A stretch of DNA of 64,000 nt from Physcomitrium patens (lineage: Eukaryota > Streptophyta > Bryopsida > Funariales > Funariaceae). A program made the position numbers and the translations under genes. The notes beneath the pieces are model-generated. The model had not been told where the DNA came from. It made no database searches and worked only from the letters and a program-made list of their open reading frames with translations. The stretch lies in assembly GCF_000002425.4 (NCBI RefSeq), contig NC_037257.1, forward strand, positions 17,364,206 to 17,428,205, given 5' to 3'. Shown piece by piece: positions 42,062 to 53,451 of the stretch. Within the stretch, counting starts at the first letter, position 1, and each line of letters opens with the position of its first letter.

Positions 42062-43534
42062 TTCCCCTGCTTAGACAAGGTATTCAAATAATGACCAATA
42101 TCCAATAATTCTCCTTCATAAGATTCTTCAAGAAATAGCTTGTCTTCTCTGTTGAGATTTGATATTGAATAGAATTTCAATCCGACATCATCAATGTCTT
42201 CAACCATTTCGTCCTCCCTCTCGTATCTTGCTCGAGATAGTATGTCTGCTACTAAATTGTCCTTCCCAGTGATATGCTTAAATTCTGGATTTAGTGACTT
42301 AATATAAGCAATCCATCTCAACATTGCAATATCTGGCATTGAACAGTTAATAATCATTCCAAGCAATGGCAAGCAATCTGTTTCAATTACTACTACTGCC
42401 CCAATCAAATAGTCCTTTTCAGCTTTCATAGCCGAAACGACTCCCCAAAGTTCTCTTTTGACTTGCGAATATGCACGCTGACGAATACTTAAAACTTTAG
42501 TCCCAAATCAAACTGCAAATCTACTCTCATTCGAATCATCTTGACCCATAGCCCATCCAATGGCAATTGGACTAGCGTCTACAGTAAGAATCACTGGTCT
42601 ATTGCACTTATAATCAACCTTCCTCAATATTGGAGGTGACATCAATAAATTCTTCAATCTTTGCATTGCCTGAATATGCCTTTCTTTCCATTTATATCGG
42701 TAACCCTTGCATAACAGTTCATATAATGGATCCGCTATGTGAGCAAAATGAGGGATCCAGATTCGATAAAATACACATGCACCCAAAAACCTGCGAACCT
42801 CTGTTAAAGAACCACAATCCTCTTTCATCCTTCCAATTGCATCAACTTTAGTCGGATCTGGTTTTCTTCCGTAAGATCCGCATAAATGTCCAACAATTAC
42901 AACCTCTCGCACTCCAAATACGGACTTCATACCCGATAATGTAAGATGAACTTCTCCAAGTCAAGTTAAAATCTTTTCACAATCTTGTATATGATCAACA
43001 ACATATCTGCGACACCCCCTCGTATCTAAAGTTTCATCCTTGTCTCCTTCTCTGCATCCTTTTACAGGAACATCATCCAGAAAAGGCATAGTCTTTTTCG
43101 GAATAAAATCTCTCAATACCTTATTCATCCCATTCATCATATGCACAACCGAGTTGGTCACGCCTTGAGGAAGAGTGCACATTCTAACCAATCCAAGCGG
43201 TGTCCTCATCGTTGTCATATCTCTACTTCTTTCGGCAAGTTGAAATTGATCATAACCTGAATACAAATCACCCATTGAATAGATCGCCCTTCCAGCAAAC
43301 GCCTCAATAAATTCATCCACAATAGGTCCAATTCCTGCATTGCTGACAGTTACAGCATTCACCGGCTGCATATCTTGAATAAACCGTAGTGACCCATTCT
43401 TCTTAGGTACCGTAAACCATTGACTAGAATACGGCGCAAATGAAGGTTCTAATATTTTCATCTTTATCTTTTCTTTCAATAGTTCCACCAATTTAGGTAA
43501 ATGTGCCCTCGGTACTGGAATCGGTCTTAGATTC
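41950..43534 (-). pseudogene. pol: RT and RNase H of D
   Basis: RT: PYSSQWFTVPKKNGSLRF, DMQPVNAVTVSNAG, YSMGDLYSGYDQFQL, RMCTLPQGVTNSV, PFLDDVPVKG (FLDD at about 43085). A TGA/TAA breaks the frame at about 42960, then GRKPDPTKVDAIGRM and EVRRFLGACVFYRIWIP. RNase H: LTVDASPIAIGWAMGQDD, KRELWGVVSAMKAEKDYL, IETDCLPLLGM, ITGKDNLVADILSRARY. A stop at about 42506. All of RT and RNase H is in one frame apart from these stops. Confidence 0.9.
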
Positions 43535-44229
43535 TAATGTACATGCGGTACAGTGAAGATAACCATAGGTGTTATAATATTTGGATCCACACACCCAATT
43601 TCATGAGATTCGAAGGCAAACGATCTACCTTGTTTGACCAACATCTTTTTGAAGCAAGTAATTTCTTCCGGCAATAAAGAACCATCAGAACCAATCTTCA
43701 ATTCTTCAAAAGTCTCTTCAGTAAACTGATGTCTAATACTCATTGGATCTCTTAAACTTGCTTCTTTTGATGCTTCTTCCATTTGTTCTTTAGAATCCTC
43801 TGGTAATGGTCCGGCAACAGGCTTTACCTTCTTATCTGCCGTTTTATATCTCGTCTCTACTGTGACTTCTGGTGCTTGAAAAGATTCAAGCATGGTATAA
43901 ACCTCTCTCGAATGAATCTCAACAATCTTATCATTATCCCCTAACCCAATAGATGTAATCAATTCCAATGAATCTTCCAGTCCATTTTCTTCATAAACAC
44001 CCAAAATCCTCTCATCATCTTGCAATGTACCTATCTTGCATAATTGTCCTTCAATATCATATAATATTATTCTTTCTTTTCTTTTAAAATCATCAACTTT
44101 CTTATACATAATATTTCCATTTTCCAATATACCAATAAAACTCGCATCAAAGGCACCTTCATCTCGCGAGAGTACCTCCTCTTTTGTACCTCCATAATCT
44201 CGCTTTACAGTGGTACCTCCCCAAAATCC
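43535..44229 (-). pseudogene. start of the pol frame of D (spacer after the -1 shift)
   Basis: After the heptamer the -1 frame reads FWGGTTVKRDYGGTKEEV and on through FDASFIGILENGNIMYKK to the RT N-terminus (ITPMVIFTVPHVH at 43534). It is open except for one TAG-type stop near 43534. Its counterpart in C is 32262-32845. The role is not clear; it is a protease-RT linker. Confidence 0.7.
44166..44229 (-). promoter_or_regulatory. -1 frameshift signal of D: GGATTTT and possible pseudoknot
   Basis: The heptamer GGATTTT (44229 to 44223, - strand) is phased G GAT TTT, with the gag-protease stop 15 nt later. After 6 nt (GGGGAG) the order is GTACC (44216-44212), GCGAGA (44203-44198), GGTAC (44190-44186) and TCTCGC (44171-44166). 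This allows stems of 5 and 6 bp in H-type pseudoknot order. GGAUUUU is a known plant-virus -1 site (dianthovirus). Folded by hand only. Confidence 0.5.
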
Positions 44230-46577
44230 TTAAATCCTTCAATAATCTTTGGCAATGGTTTCTCCCTCAACCTATCTCGATTCCGTTCATGGTTAGGAGG
44301 TACTGTTAGAAATTGTACAGCTTTCCTCCCATCTTCGCTCCGTACCCTTGCATAAGCAGAACCATCGTCAAGTACCTTTGTTTCCATCCGTGTTGCCGTG
44401 ATATAATGTTGTCCTAAAATCAACGGATAAGACGTTGTATCTTGAACGAAGAAATGTTGCTCCGTCGCAACATCCCCAATCCGAATTTTGACATCTGGAC
44501 AAGCTCCATATAATTCGCCTCGTGTGTTATTAGCTGCTCATATTGCCCATCCATGTTCCATATCAATTGGCCATTTTTGCTTCTTATAAAGATCTTTAGA
44601 CATGAGATTTATTTCAGAACCATGGTCCACCAAAGCAACTATTGGTTCTTCTATATCTCCTACCTTCACCAATACCTCAGTAGTTGTCGTTGCCCAATGC
44701 TTTCGAGTATAATGGCTCAAAGTTTCCATTTCCTTGTCACTAGAATCTTCGAAACGTACTCGCTGATTATACCCATTCTTTTCATTTGTTGGTTGCTTGT
44801 AACCAATATCAACCTCTTCTTCATCTCTACATATTCTTGCATCAATAGCATGACTCATTCCAGTTTCGCTCATTAATTGCCTCTTTCGCTTAATGCTGTC
44901 AATGATAACATCATGAAACTCCTTCTTTGCAATTCCTAAGACTTCTTTCAATGTGAATTCTACCTTAGCATTTAATATACGTTCTTCCAACACCCCTTTC
45001 AAATTTGTTGCCGCTTCAATGTCAGAAAGTAGCTTATAAGCAATTGATTTGCCCTTATCTTTTATCTCCGTTGTTTTTTCTCCCAATGATGCTGAGGTAT
45101 CCTTTACAGGCAATTCTTGTGAAGCTGCCTCCCCAGCCTTGTCTCCTCGAGTTTGCCTCTTAAAAGAATTTCCTTCTCTAGTATCATCAAAATTTCCTCG
45201 ACTTTTTTCTTCCATCAAAGCTTCATGTTGGCTCTTAGCAATATATGCATGAATTGAAAGAGACTCAACAGGATCCTCCCAACCTGTTCTTCCTCGTATT
45301 GTAGCTGCAGTTCTCAATAACGCTTCTTGAGGTAATTTTCCTTCTTGCATTGTAGAAATGGCAGAAGCCCAAAACTCACTAGTTTCCGTACTTCCACCAA
45401 TTTCATCATCTACTCTAGCACCATAACTTGCACTTTCTCGTACTACTGTTTCATGCTCTTTTAAGTAATCTTGAACCAATGCTCTCATTCCTCCCTTACC
45501 AAAATTGGTTTGAAGAAGATCCTCCCTATCTTTCAATGCTATCTTCCCATCTTTCCAGCAAATAATTCCCTGCCGTATCATATTATTAAATTCATTGCAA
45601 TCTTTTCTAGTGTATGAAGCATCATCACACCAAATGCATCTTTGTACATATCCTTGTTTTGAAACATTCTTCGAATTGTTTATAGAAGTATTCTCTTCAA
45701 GTCTTACCAATTTGATTTAAAGATCTTGCATTCCTCGTATAATTTCTTCCATACCCATATCTGCTTTCTTTGACAAGGATGTCGAAGGTTGAACTGTAGG
45801 CATTGTCGGTGGTGTTGTATGTACTGGAGCTTTGGGTGCTTGTACTGTTTTCGGAATATAGCTCCTATCCTTCTTCCTTTCTTTTTTTGTAAGCAACCCC
45901 ACCGCATCTTCAACGTTCTTCCACTTCGTTGTCAATCCTTCATCTTCTTTTTTGTCTTCAAGAAGGGATTCTAATTTCTCTTGCAATTCTCCATCAGCAG
46001 CTTGAAGAAATAGATCAACTTTGTTCGGCTCCAATGTTAATTTTTCTACCTTCGATAATTGAGAGTACTGCCTCTCAAATTCCCTTAGTAGCTCTGTTGC
46101 TTGCAAATTCTTATTGGGCCGTTCAATCCATCCCAGAAACAACTTCTTAGTAATACGATCAGCATCTTCCAAGAAATATTCGTCTTTCAATGCATGTAAA
46201 AAATCCTCCCATGAATTCCCACAACGATCCGTAATCGATGTAATGTGGTCCCTTATCTCCGATATCGTGGCAAGTCCAAATAGTGCAACCATTTTCTTCT
46301 CAAAAACCCGATTTAATTCCATTTCACGAACATAACATCTTAAATACCTTGAAATATTCCTCCCATCAAATTAATCAATTTTATTGACCACTGCTTGCAA
46401 TGCTTTGGTTACCAAAGCTTCTTTTCGATCATTGCTTTGCTGTTGCTGCATTGACAATGAGAAGGCTTGAAACAAACTAGCAATAGATGGATCCATGTGC
46501 ATACCTTGTCCTTTAGAAGACTCCCCACCCGAAACTTCTCCCAAAAATCCTTCAAAATTTTTATTTTCGTTTTCCAT
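44205..46577 (-). pseudogene. gag: gag-protease ORF of D
   Basis: ATG at 46577 starts MENENKNFEGFLGEVSGG. One frame to TAA at 44205-44207 with only three or so internal stops (about 46371, 45717, 44536). Gag core: MELNRVFEKKMVALFGLATI and ATELLREFERQYSQL. The knuckle is CIWCDDASYTRKDC: the His of CX2CX4HX4C is Tyr. KVEFTLKEVLGIAKKEFHDV precedes protease VALVDHGSEINLMS (Asp-His-Gly). The C-terminal 44205-44423 reads MILGQHYITATRMETK. The overall order matches C. Confidence 0.87.
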
Positions 46578-46628
46578 AAAAATAAAGATAAAATCAACCG
46601 AAATCCAATACCTTCCACCTCAAGCTTT

Positions 46629-46644
46629 CACGTCGGGTTCACCA
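46629..46644 (-). other. primer-binding site of D
   Basis: On -, TGGTGAACCCGACGTG lies 4 nt after the 5' LTR (TAAG between). It starts with the TGG expected for a tRNA 3' CCA. I cannot name the tRNA with confidence. Confidence 0.55.
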
Positions 46645-46648
46645 CTTA

Positions 46649-46820
46649 TGTCGTATTATGTGCTTTCCTGCTTGAGAACGCGCCGGGCGTCTGGCTGTAG
46701 AAGGTAGTATGGAGATTTGCCGATAGTCAAGTAGTCTATCAGTTTTTGACTGCTGGAATATAAACGACTGCAACAATGTACCGTAAATCTATACGGATGC
46801 TCTTCGACTGCTTGTCGAAG

Positions 46821-46852
<32 letters not shown>

Positions 46853-48007
46853 CCAGCCGATAGGTCTCTAGACGTTACAGAGAACCCCGAACAACCCAAA
46901 CTGTTAATCTTCAATACCCCTTTGTACTTACGATCTTGTATCCACTGACTGTCCTATTATATTAACCCAATAAATTTCATTCACTCCGCATACTCAATCC
47001 TATAGACACCCCTTTAATCCTTCAATCACAGACATAACTCGATTTTATAAAACAGTCAAGAGTATTCAAACCCACTTCATTTAAAAATCCCGATTCACCA
47101 TTACAACACTAACTTCAGCAGCGATTGCCTCAGTCTTCCCAAAACTCTACGAAGAAGAAAAATCCAAATTCTATGTCTTTCCTTCCCCGACCCAAAGCAT
47201 GAAGCTCCTCTCTCTAATTCCCTTGATCTCCAAAAACCTCCAATGAAATCCGAACTGGTAACCTTGCAAAAGCTTGAAAAACTCCCCCCCCCCCGATTCC
47301 TCCAAAAAAAACCTCCCTCCCTAAAACTATATTCTTCCCTAACCTTATCCTCTGAATTTCTTCAATCTTCCATCTTAGATCCGGAATTGGCTCCCGCCGT
47401 CAGAGTTTAGATCCGAAATTGGCTCACGTCATCAAGGCCTTCTCCTCCGTTTTTACCTTTAAGAGATCCATTTACCGTAAACAACGTTCCCTGAAACGGC
47501 ACAGAGAACAGGACAGCCCAAAACAGAATCGAAACCCCGTAATCGGGACCACATTGAGTCGCCCAACCAATTCAGGTCCCATATTGGGTAAGATGCCCGT
47601 AGTAACCTGGATGCTCGCATAATTGGGTCAAATTGGTCTTCGCGTCAGACTGGCTGAGGCCCGTAGTAAGACCCGAATTTTTCCGTAACTAGATTGCATT
47701 GGGTTGCCCCACCAATACAGGTCTCATATTGGGTAAGAGGACCCAGATTAGATTCTCGAATTTGGATCCAATTGGCTATTCAAACCCGTCGTGTGAATTG
47801 GTCCTTCTCATCCTGCTAACTCCCGTTATTAGAATCGAACGGAGCATTTCAGTATGCCCCGGCTGACTGTAACGGGGTGACTGAACCTGACCACTCAGTA
47901 TTTGCGCTGGAGTTGGTCGATGCTCCCAATATTCGAGGTAACTAAATATTAATAAAATTCCCCTTCTTTTTTTTATTTTCACTGTATACTCATGTTACAA
48001 CACGACA
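46649..48007 (-). repeat. 5' LTR of D (1359 bp)
   Basis: On + it runs TGTCGTATTATGTGC to CAACACGACA. It has a 30-T run (46823-46852) and an 11-12-C run near 47284-47295. It is nearly identical to 39310-40667. Confidence 0.93.
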
Positions 48008-49950
48008 ACGGCTCCAATCTTGGTACATCCAGACTTTACAAAGGCCTTTTATTGAGAAATTGATGCTTCAGATTTTGCTTTGGGAGCTGTACTTTCACAA
48101 ATGAGAGAAGACAAGAAGCTCCATCTGGTTGCATTTTATTCTCGAAAGTTTTTTGCTACTGAAATCAATTATGAGATCCACGATAAGGAACTTCTTGCTA
48201 TAGCGGATTCTTTCCAAGAATGACGTCACTTTCTTGAAGGAGCTGCACATCCAGTGATCGTGTACACAGATCACAAGAATTTGGAGTATTTCATGTCAAC
48301 TCGAGTTCTAAATTGACGTCAAACTCGGTGGAGTATGTTGCTATCTAGGTTCGATTTTGTTATCACTTATCGACCTGGAAAGGACTATCTGATGCCTTAT
48401 CAAAGAGATCATATTTTGTACCAAAGGCTGGAGAAGCAGCGTTTGATCAACAATGTATGACGTTGTTGAAGCCAGAGCAATTTCGGCTTTGCACTACTAT
48501 TGTGCCATTTGATGCTGACTTCTTGAACCAGGTACGTTCCGTAACCATTGAAGATCTAGTAGCTATTAATATCAAGCAGCGTACCAATGACAACAAGTTC
48601 AAGGTGGAGGGAGATCTTTTATACTTTGAAGAGCGGTTGTATATTCCAAAAGGAGTAGCACCACTTCGAGTTCTTCAATCTCGCCACGATTTTCCAACTA
48701 CGGGACATTTTGGATTCAACAAGACCTTCAAGCTTATTTCTCGAGATTTTTGGTGGCCCTAAATATGGAAGGATGTGAAAGATTTTGTCCTCTCCTGCGA
48801 CATCTGTTCAAGATCCAAGAATCCTCAGCATCGCCCTTATAGACTCCTATAGCCATTACCGATTCCACGTCGACCATGGTCTTCAATTTCCATGGACTTC
48901 ATCACGGACCTGCCATCATCGAACTCATTTGACAACATCTTTCTCATGGTAGATCGGCTTACAAAGATAACGCACTTTGTCCCTTGTAAAAAGACATCGT
49001 TCAGTGAAGTCACAGCAAGGCTCTTTTTCGATAATGTGTATCGATATCATGGACTACCAGATGATATCATATCAGATCAAGGAACCCAGTTTGTATCAAA
49101 GTTTTGGAGATCTCTTTTTGAGATACTGAAGGTAGATATCAAGCTTTCTTCGACTTTTCATCCTCAAACTGACGGCCAAATGGAATGAGTGAACTAAGTC
49201 TTTGAACAATACTTACAATACAGCATCAACTATCAGCAAGAGGATTGGACCACATATCTATCGCTAGTCGAGTTTGCATATAACAACACCCTCCATGCGT
49301 CGACTCAATACACACCATTCTTTTCGAACTATGGGTATCATCTAAAGCTTGATTTATTGAGTCTGTCAACATATAATAATCCAACAGTTGAAGGATTTGC
49401 GAAGCAACTATTAGAGCTTCAAACTACATTGAAGCTTCAATTACAATCCACTTAAGAATCTTACAAGGCGCTTGTAGATAGATTTTGGAATCAAGCACCT
49501 ACTTTCAAAATTGGAGATAAAGCATGGCTTCTTCGATGGAATATCAAGACCAAGCAACTATGTGATAAGTTGGATTATCGGAGATTGGGACCATTTATTA
49601 TCTAGAAGCAAATCAATCCAGTGGCATACCATCTGGAATTACCGCCTTTTATAAACGTACATTCAGTCTTTCATATTTCTCTGTTGGAGCCTTATCGAGA
49701 GTCGTCCTTTCTTGGAAGAGTGCAATATCCGCCACCTAGTATTGAGATCGAGAACCACGAGGAATACGAGGTCAAAAAGATCTTGGATTCACGGCAAAGG
49801 TATGGCAAGTTGGAGTATCTTATTCATTGGTGTGGCTACGATATTAATGAGCAAACATGGGAACGAGCTAAAAATCTTGCCAATGCGCCACAAAAGGTAT
49901 AGGAGTTTCATCAACAACATCTTCATAAACCTAAGCTGGTTCGACGATAG
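48008..49950 (+). pseudogene. pol: RNase H, integrase and chromodomain of A2
   Basis: Resumes with APILVHPDFTKAF. RNase H has stops near 48050, 48220 and 48315. A short deletion is seen at GKQQGL (48380). Integrase: finger, then MDFITDLPSSNSFDN (Asp), SDQGTQFVSKFW (Asp), DGQME followed by TGA where A1 has CGG. GPF is read through a TAG. The chromodomain is intact at about 49740-49896 (EEYEVKKILDSR, LEYLIHWCGYDINEQTW). It ends at the TAG at 49948-49950. Confidence 0.87.
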
Positions 49951-50074
49951 CTTCCTTTTAAAGCTTGCTCATCGAAGAATATAAGAAAACGGGAGAGCAC
50001 CACCAAAACTCGTAGTTAATAAAGTAGAATTTTTTCAATAGCCTTCTCATATGGATAGCCAAGAGATAGATACT

Positions 50075-50404
50075 ATGCCAATCAGATTATCTCAATCGAC
50101 TAGCTCACGAAGGTGACACCGAGATAAAAAACCGCCTATACTATGACGACGACAGAGAATATCGAGTAATCGATCACTGGTGATTATATTTGAATTCGAG
50201 CCTGCTTATGATAGTCAGCCAGAAGGCGCGTTTACAAGACAATTTCATAATGAAGATAAGAAAGTTCATGCTTGGTCAGAAGTTGAAGGCGTGGGCCTCT
50301 ACCGTTGGCTTCAAGAGTCGATGAACCTCTTACCTCGTAAACAACAGTTGGAGTTCATAGCAGACATTATGCGACAGATCTTTATTTTCTTGCGTTGGTA
50401 CTGA
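50075..50404 (+). pseudogene. accessory 3' ORF of A2
   Basis: Same 330-nt length and frame as 4434-4763, starting MPIRLSQSTSSRR, with stops after SSRR and at about codon 24. It is open from 50180 to the end (VEGVGLYRWLQ, QIFIFLRWY). No indel against A1. Confidence 0.55.
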
Positions 50405-50440
50405 TTAACAATAATATTACTTCTCAGAAACCTCAAAGCT

Positions 50441-50454
50441 AAAGGAGGGGGTAA
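50441..50454 (+). other. polypurine tract of A2
   Basis: AAAGGAGGGGGTAA directly before the 3' LTR. Confidence 0.82.
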
Positions 50455-50991
50455 TGTTAGGGACATAGTCCTTAGAACCTTCTAGAGACAAGTTTCTAGA
50501 ACCTTCTAGAAGCAAGTCTCTGGAATCTTTTAGAAGCTTCTTACTTAGTGGAAGTTGCTTGAAAAGCTTTCTAGTTAGTAGAAGTTACTTGAGAAGCTTC
50601 CTAGTTGGTAGGAGTTGCTTGAGAAGCTTCTTAGTTAGTGGAAGTTGCTTGAGAAGCTTTTTAGTTGGTGGAAGTTACTTGAGAAGCTTCTTAGTTGGTA
50701 GAAGTTACCTGAGAAGCTTTTTAGTTGGTGGAAGTTCCTTAAGAAGCTTCGTAGTTAGTGGAAGTCGCTTGAGAAGCTTCCTAGTTAGTAGAAGTTGCTT
50801 GAGAAGCTTCCTAAATAGGAGTATATATTGGAATCGAGGATGAAGAGTTCTTCAGTCTCGACAATACATCTCTTGGAGCTCTAGCTCACCTCTCTGGTGT
50901 TGTTTTTATATTCATCTCATTAATCTAATTCTTGTCAGTTTTCATTGAACTTCTTGTTAGATCTCGAGCCTATATTTCTCTGTCCGTGACA
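50455..50991 (+). repeat. 3' LTR of A2 (537 bp) with 9 minisatellite units
   Basis: TGTTAGGGACATAG to GTCCGTGACA. The 30-bp units run from 50534 to 50804 (nine intervals), against nineteen in the 5' LTR. A false ORF lies in the array. Confidence 0.92.
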
Positions 50992-52874
50992 ATAGGCATA
51001 TAACCAGTGACAGTATTGTGAGTAGTTCTATCAGCCCATAAAGCAAATGGAAGTAGTTTAGGCCATTGAATTGACTTACCTTTACATGCCTTAATCAATG
51101 CATAAATGACAAGAAGATGACCTCTCTCACTCTTTTCATTGGCTTCAGGATTATAAGAAGTAGTTAACTTCAATTGAACTCCATACCTTTTGAAAAATTC
51201 TCTTGCTTCAATAGCATCTAATTCTCCTCTATCAGCTCTCATCCTCTCAATGCTACCATATCTACTAAAGGTGTCTTTCAATATAAATTTGTATATTACT
51301 TTTATAGTCTTGATTCTCAAAGCCCTTCCTTCAACATAATTTGATAGCTCTTCTCTTGCCAAAACTAAATATTTCATATCCCAAAGTCTTAATAGCATAG
51401 CTACCAAATCAATAATCCATTGAAAATATATTGAAGGTGGATAAGTAGGATGTAATCTATCTCTATATCTAATTTTAGATTATAGTTGACACTCTGTGGA
51501 GGAGCTCACAAAATCTTCTATATCCTTGTATAAGCCCTTCTACCAATACCTTTCCTTGATCTTGATATATATAGCTCAAACTCCTCTATGCCTAGCCCAA
51601 AGTGTATCATGATATTCTCTTAAAATCTTAAACTTAGTTTGAAGATCTCCTACTATCCTCAATGGAATTTTATCACCTTATTTTGGCCTCTTTTATAGGA
51701 ATCCATCTCTAAGCAAATAACCATAGGATTGATGTCTAATATCTTTGAAGGTTTTATCCATCCATCCTTCTTGTTTCTTCATTATACTTAAATAAATTCC
51801 AATATCCTTCAATCTGCCTTCATACAGACCTTCATAGAATTTTTGAACCTTATCACCAAAATCCATTCCACTAGTAGCAAATGAATTTCCATAACTCCTC
51901 TCTTCTCAATCTTCACCTCCTTTGTATGCCATCATTTCTTCTTCAAAGGTATATCTAGCTCTAAACAACATATCCGCCATTAAGTTTTTTTTGCCAATAA
52001 TATGTACTAAAATAAGATTCAATGTTCTTATGTAGGCTATCCATCTTAATATGGCAATGCCTGGAGTAGTACAGTTAATTATCATTCCAAATAATGGCAA
52101 ACAGTCTATTTTCAAAACCATACTTGCTCCAATCAAATAATTCCTCTCAACCTTTAAAGTGGTGAGTGCTCTCAAAAGCTCTCTTTTAACTTTTGGATAA
52201 GTCCTTTGCCTCTTTGTAAGAATCCTAGCTCTAAACCTCATAGCAAATCTTTTCCCTTCTACATCATCTTGTCCAATAGCCCATCCAATTGCTATAGAGC
52301 TTGTATCCACTATTACAACCACTGGTCTTTTACATTGATAATCCACTTATCTAAGCACAAGAGATGAACTCAACATCTTTTTTAGGTTTTCTATAACTAT
52401 TTTTTGTTCTTCTTCTCAAACAAATCTCTTATCCTTCCTTAATAACTTATATAATGGCTCTGAGATATGAGCAAAGTGAGGCATCCAAATATGATAAAAT
52501 ACACATGCTCCTAAAAATCTTCTAGCTTCTGTAATATTTTTACAAGCCTTCATTTTAGATATAGCATCAATTTTATCGGGATTTGGTTTCCTACCATACC
52601 TGCTACACATGTATCCCACCACTAGAATCTCATCAACTCTAAAGCTTGATTTTTTTAAAAATACCGTGACATTAACTAATTCCAATCTCTCCAATATTCA
52701 AGCCACATCTTCAATATGCCTCTTAACAAACTTTCTATAACCTTCAACCTGCATAATCTCATCGTTATCTTCTTCTTTATCTCTCTTTATAGATATATCA
52801 TCCAAAAACGGTATGATTTTTGCAGGAATAAATTCTTTCAATATTTGATTCATAGCATTTTACATATGAGCCAC
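50992..52874 (-). pseudogene. pol: integrase, RNase H and RT C-terminal part of E
   Basis: On -: RT end (52694-52416: GRKPNPDKIDAISKMKA, ARRFLGACVFYHIWMPHF), RNase H (52346-51906: VDTSSIAIGWAIGQDD, KIDCLPLFGMI, IIGKKNLMADMLFRARY), the integrase finger (about 51620-51480, CTECQ region broken), and the core (51407-50992: RADRGELDAIEA, NEKSERGHLL). It is cut by A2 at VTGYMPI and by A3 at the VAHMQ-equivalent. Closest to C. Confidence 0.85.
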
Positions 52875-53171
52875 TGTTAGGGACATAGTCCTTAGAACCT
52901 TCTAGAGACAAGTTTCTAGAACCTTCTAGAAGCAAGTCTCGAGAACCTTGTAAAAGCTTTCTAGTTGGTAGAAGTTGCTTGAAAAGCTTCCTAAATAGGA
53001 GTATATATTGGAATCGAGGCTGAAGAGTTCTTTAGTCTCGACAACACATCTCCTGGAGCTCTAACTCACCTCTCTAGTGTTGTTCTTATATTCAACTGAT
53101 TAATCTAGTTCTTGCCAGTTCTTTTTGAACTTTTTGTTAGATCTCGAGTTTGTATTTCTGAGTCCATGACA
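52875..53171 (+). repeat. 5' LTR of A3 (297 bp)
   Basis: TGTTAGGGAC to GTCCATGACA, short form with a single 30-bp unit. Heat-shock element TTCTAGAACCTTCTAGAA at 52914-52931. TATATATT at 53002-53009. The transcript-start segment TTTAGTCTCGACAA at 53031-53044 is 29 nt later. Confidence 0.93.
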
Positions 53172-53188
53172 GTTTGTCGAGACTGAAC
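53172..53188 (+). other. self-priming primer site of A3
   Basis: GTTTGTCGAGACTGAAC follows the LTR directly. TTGTCGAGACTGAA in it pairs over 14 nt with TTCAGTCTCGACAA of the A1 LTR, and over 13 of 14 with the A3 LTR itself. Confidence 0.65.
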
Positions 53189-53451
53189 TCACCTCAGATA
53201 TCAGAGCTAGTTTCTTCCTCGTTAGAGTGTAGATTACCCCTCTACTTGGAAGTGTACTAGCATTTTAGAGGTTACGGATTACCCTCTTTTAAACTGATAT
53301 TTCTTTTGTTACAATATTGGAGTCTTATTCTTCTTGGAGAGAGTGGATTACTTCTTTTCTTGAAATTCTTAAGGCAATTTAGAGGTTGCGGAGTACCCTC
53401 TTTTAAACCAATATTGTCTTCTTGTAGAGTCATTTCTATCCTTCTCTTAGA

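Larger units (their letters stand above)
39310..48007 (-). mobile_element. Ty3/gypsy element D, complete (8.7 kb), best preserved
   Basis: On the - strand: 5' LTR (46649-48007), primer site, gag-protease, -1 shift, RT, RNase H, integrase, polypurine tract, 3' LTR (39310-40667). The LTRs are 1359 and 1358 bp and nearly identical. It interrupts A2 between KTAFT and APILVHP. The flanks are ATTG and ACGG (an imperfect 4-bp duplication). Coding resembles C and E but the LTRs are unrelated over most of their length and richer in GC. Confidence 0.94.
27074..50991 (+). mobile_element. chromovirus A copy 2 (A2), carrying C and D
   Basis: It has a 5' LTR (27074-27910) and a 3' LTR (50455-50991), with target flanks ATGGG/ATAGG in the integrase of E. 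Without C (28543-37101) and D (39310-48007) it is about 6.7 kb. It shares many exact lesions with A3 in gag and protease. Confidence 0.92.

Noticed and set aside
44553..44876. 107-codon + strand ORF, and others at 45049-46335 and 46467-46707
   Set aside because: Shadows of the D gag-protease frame or of its leader and LTR.
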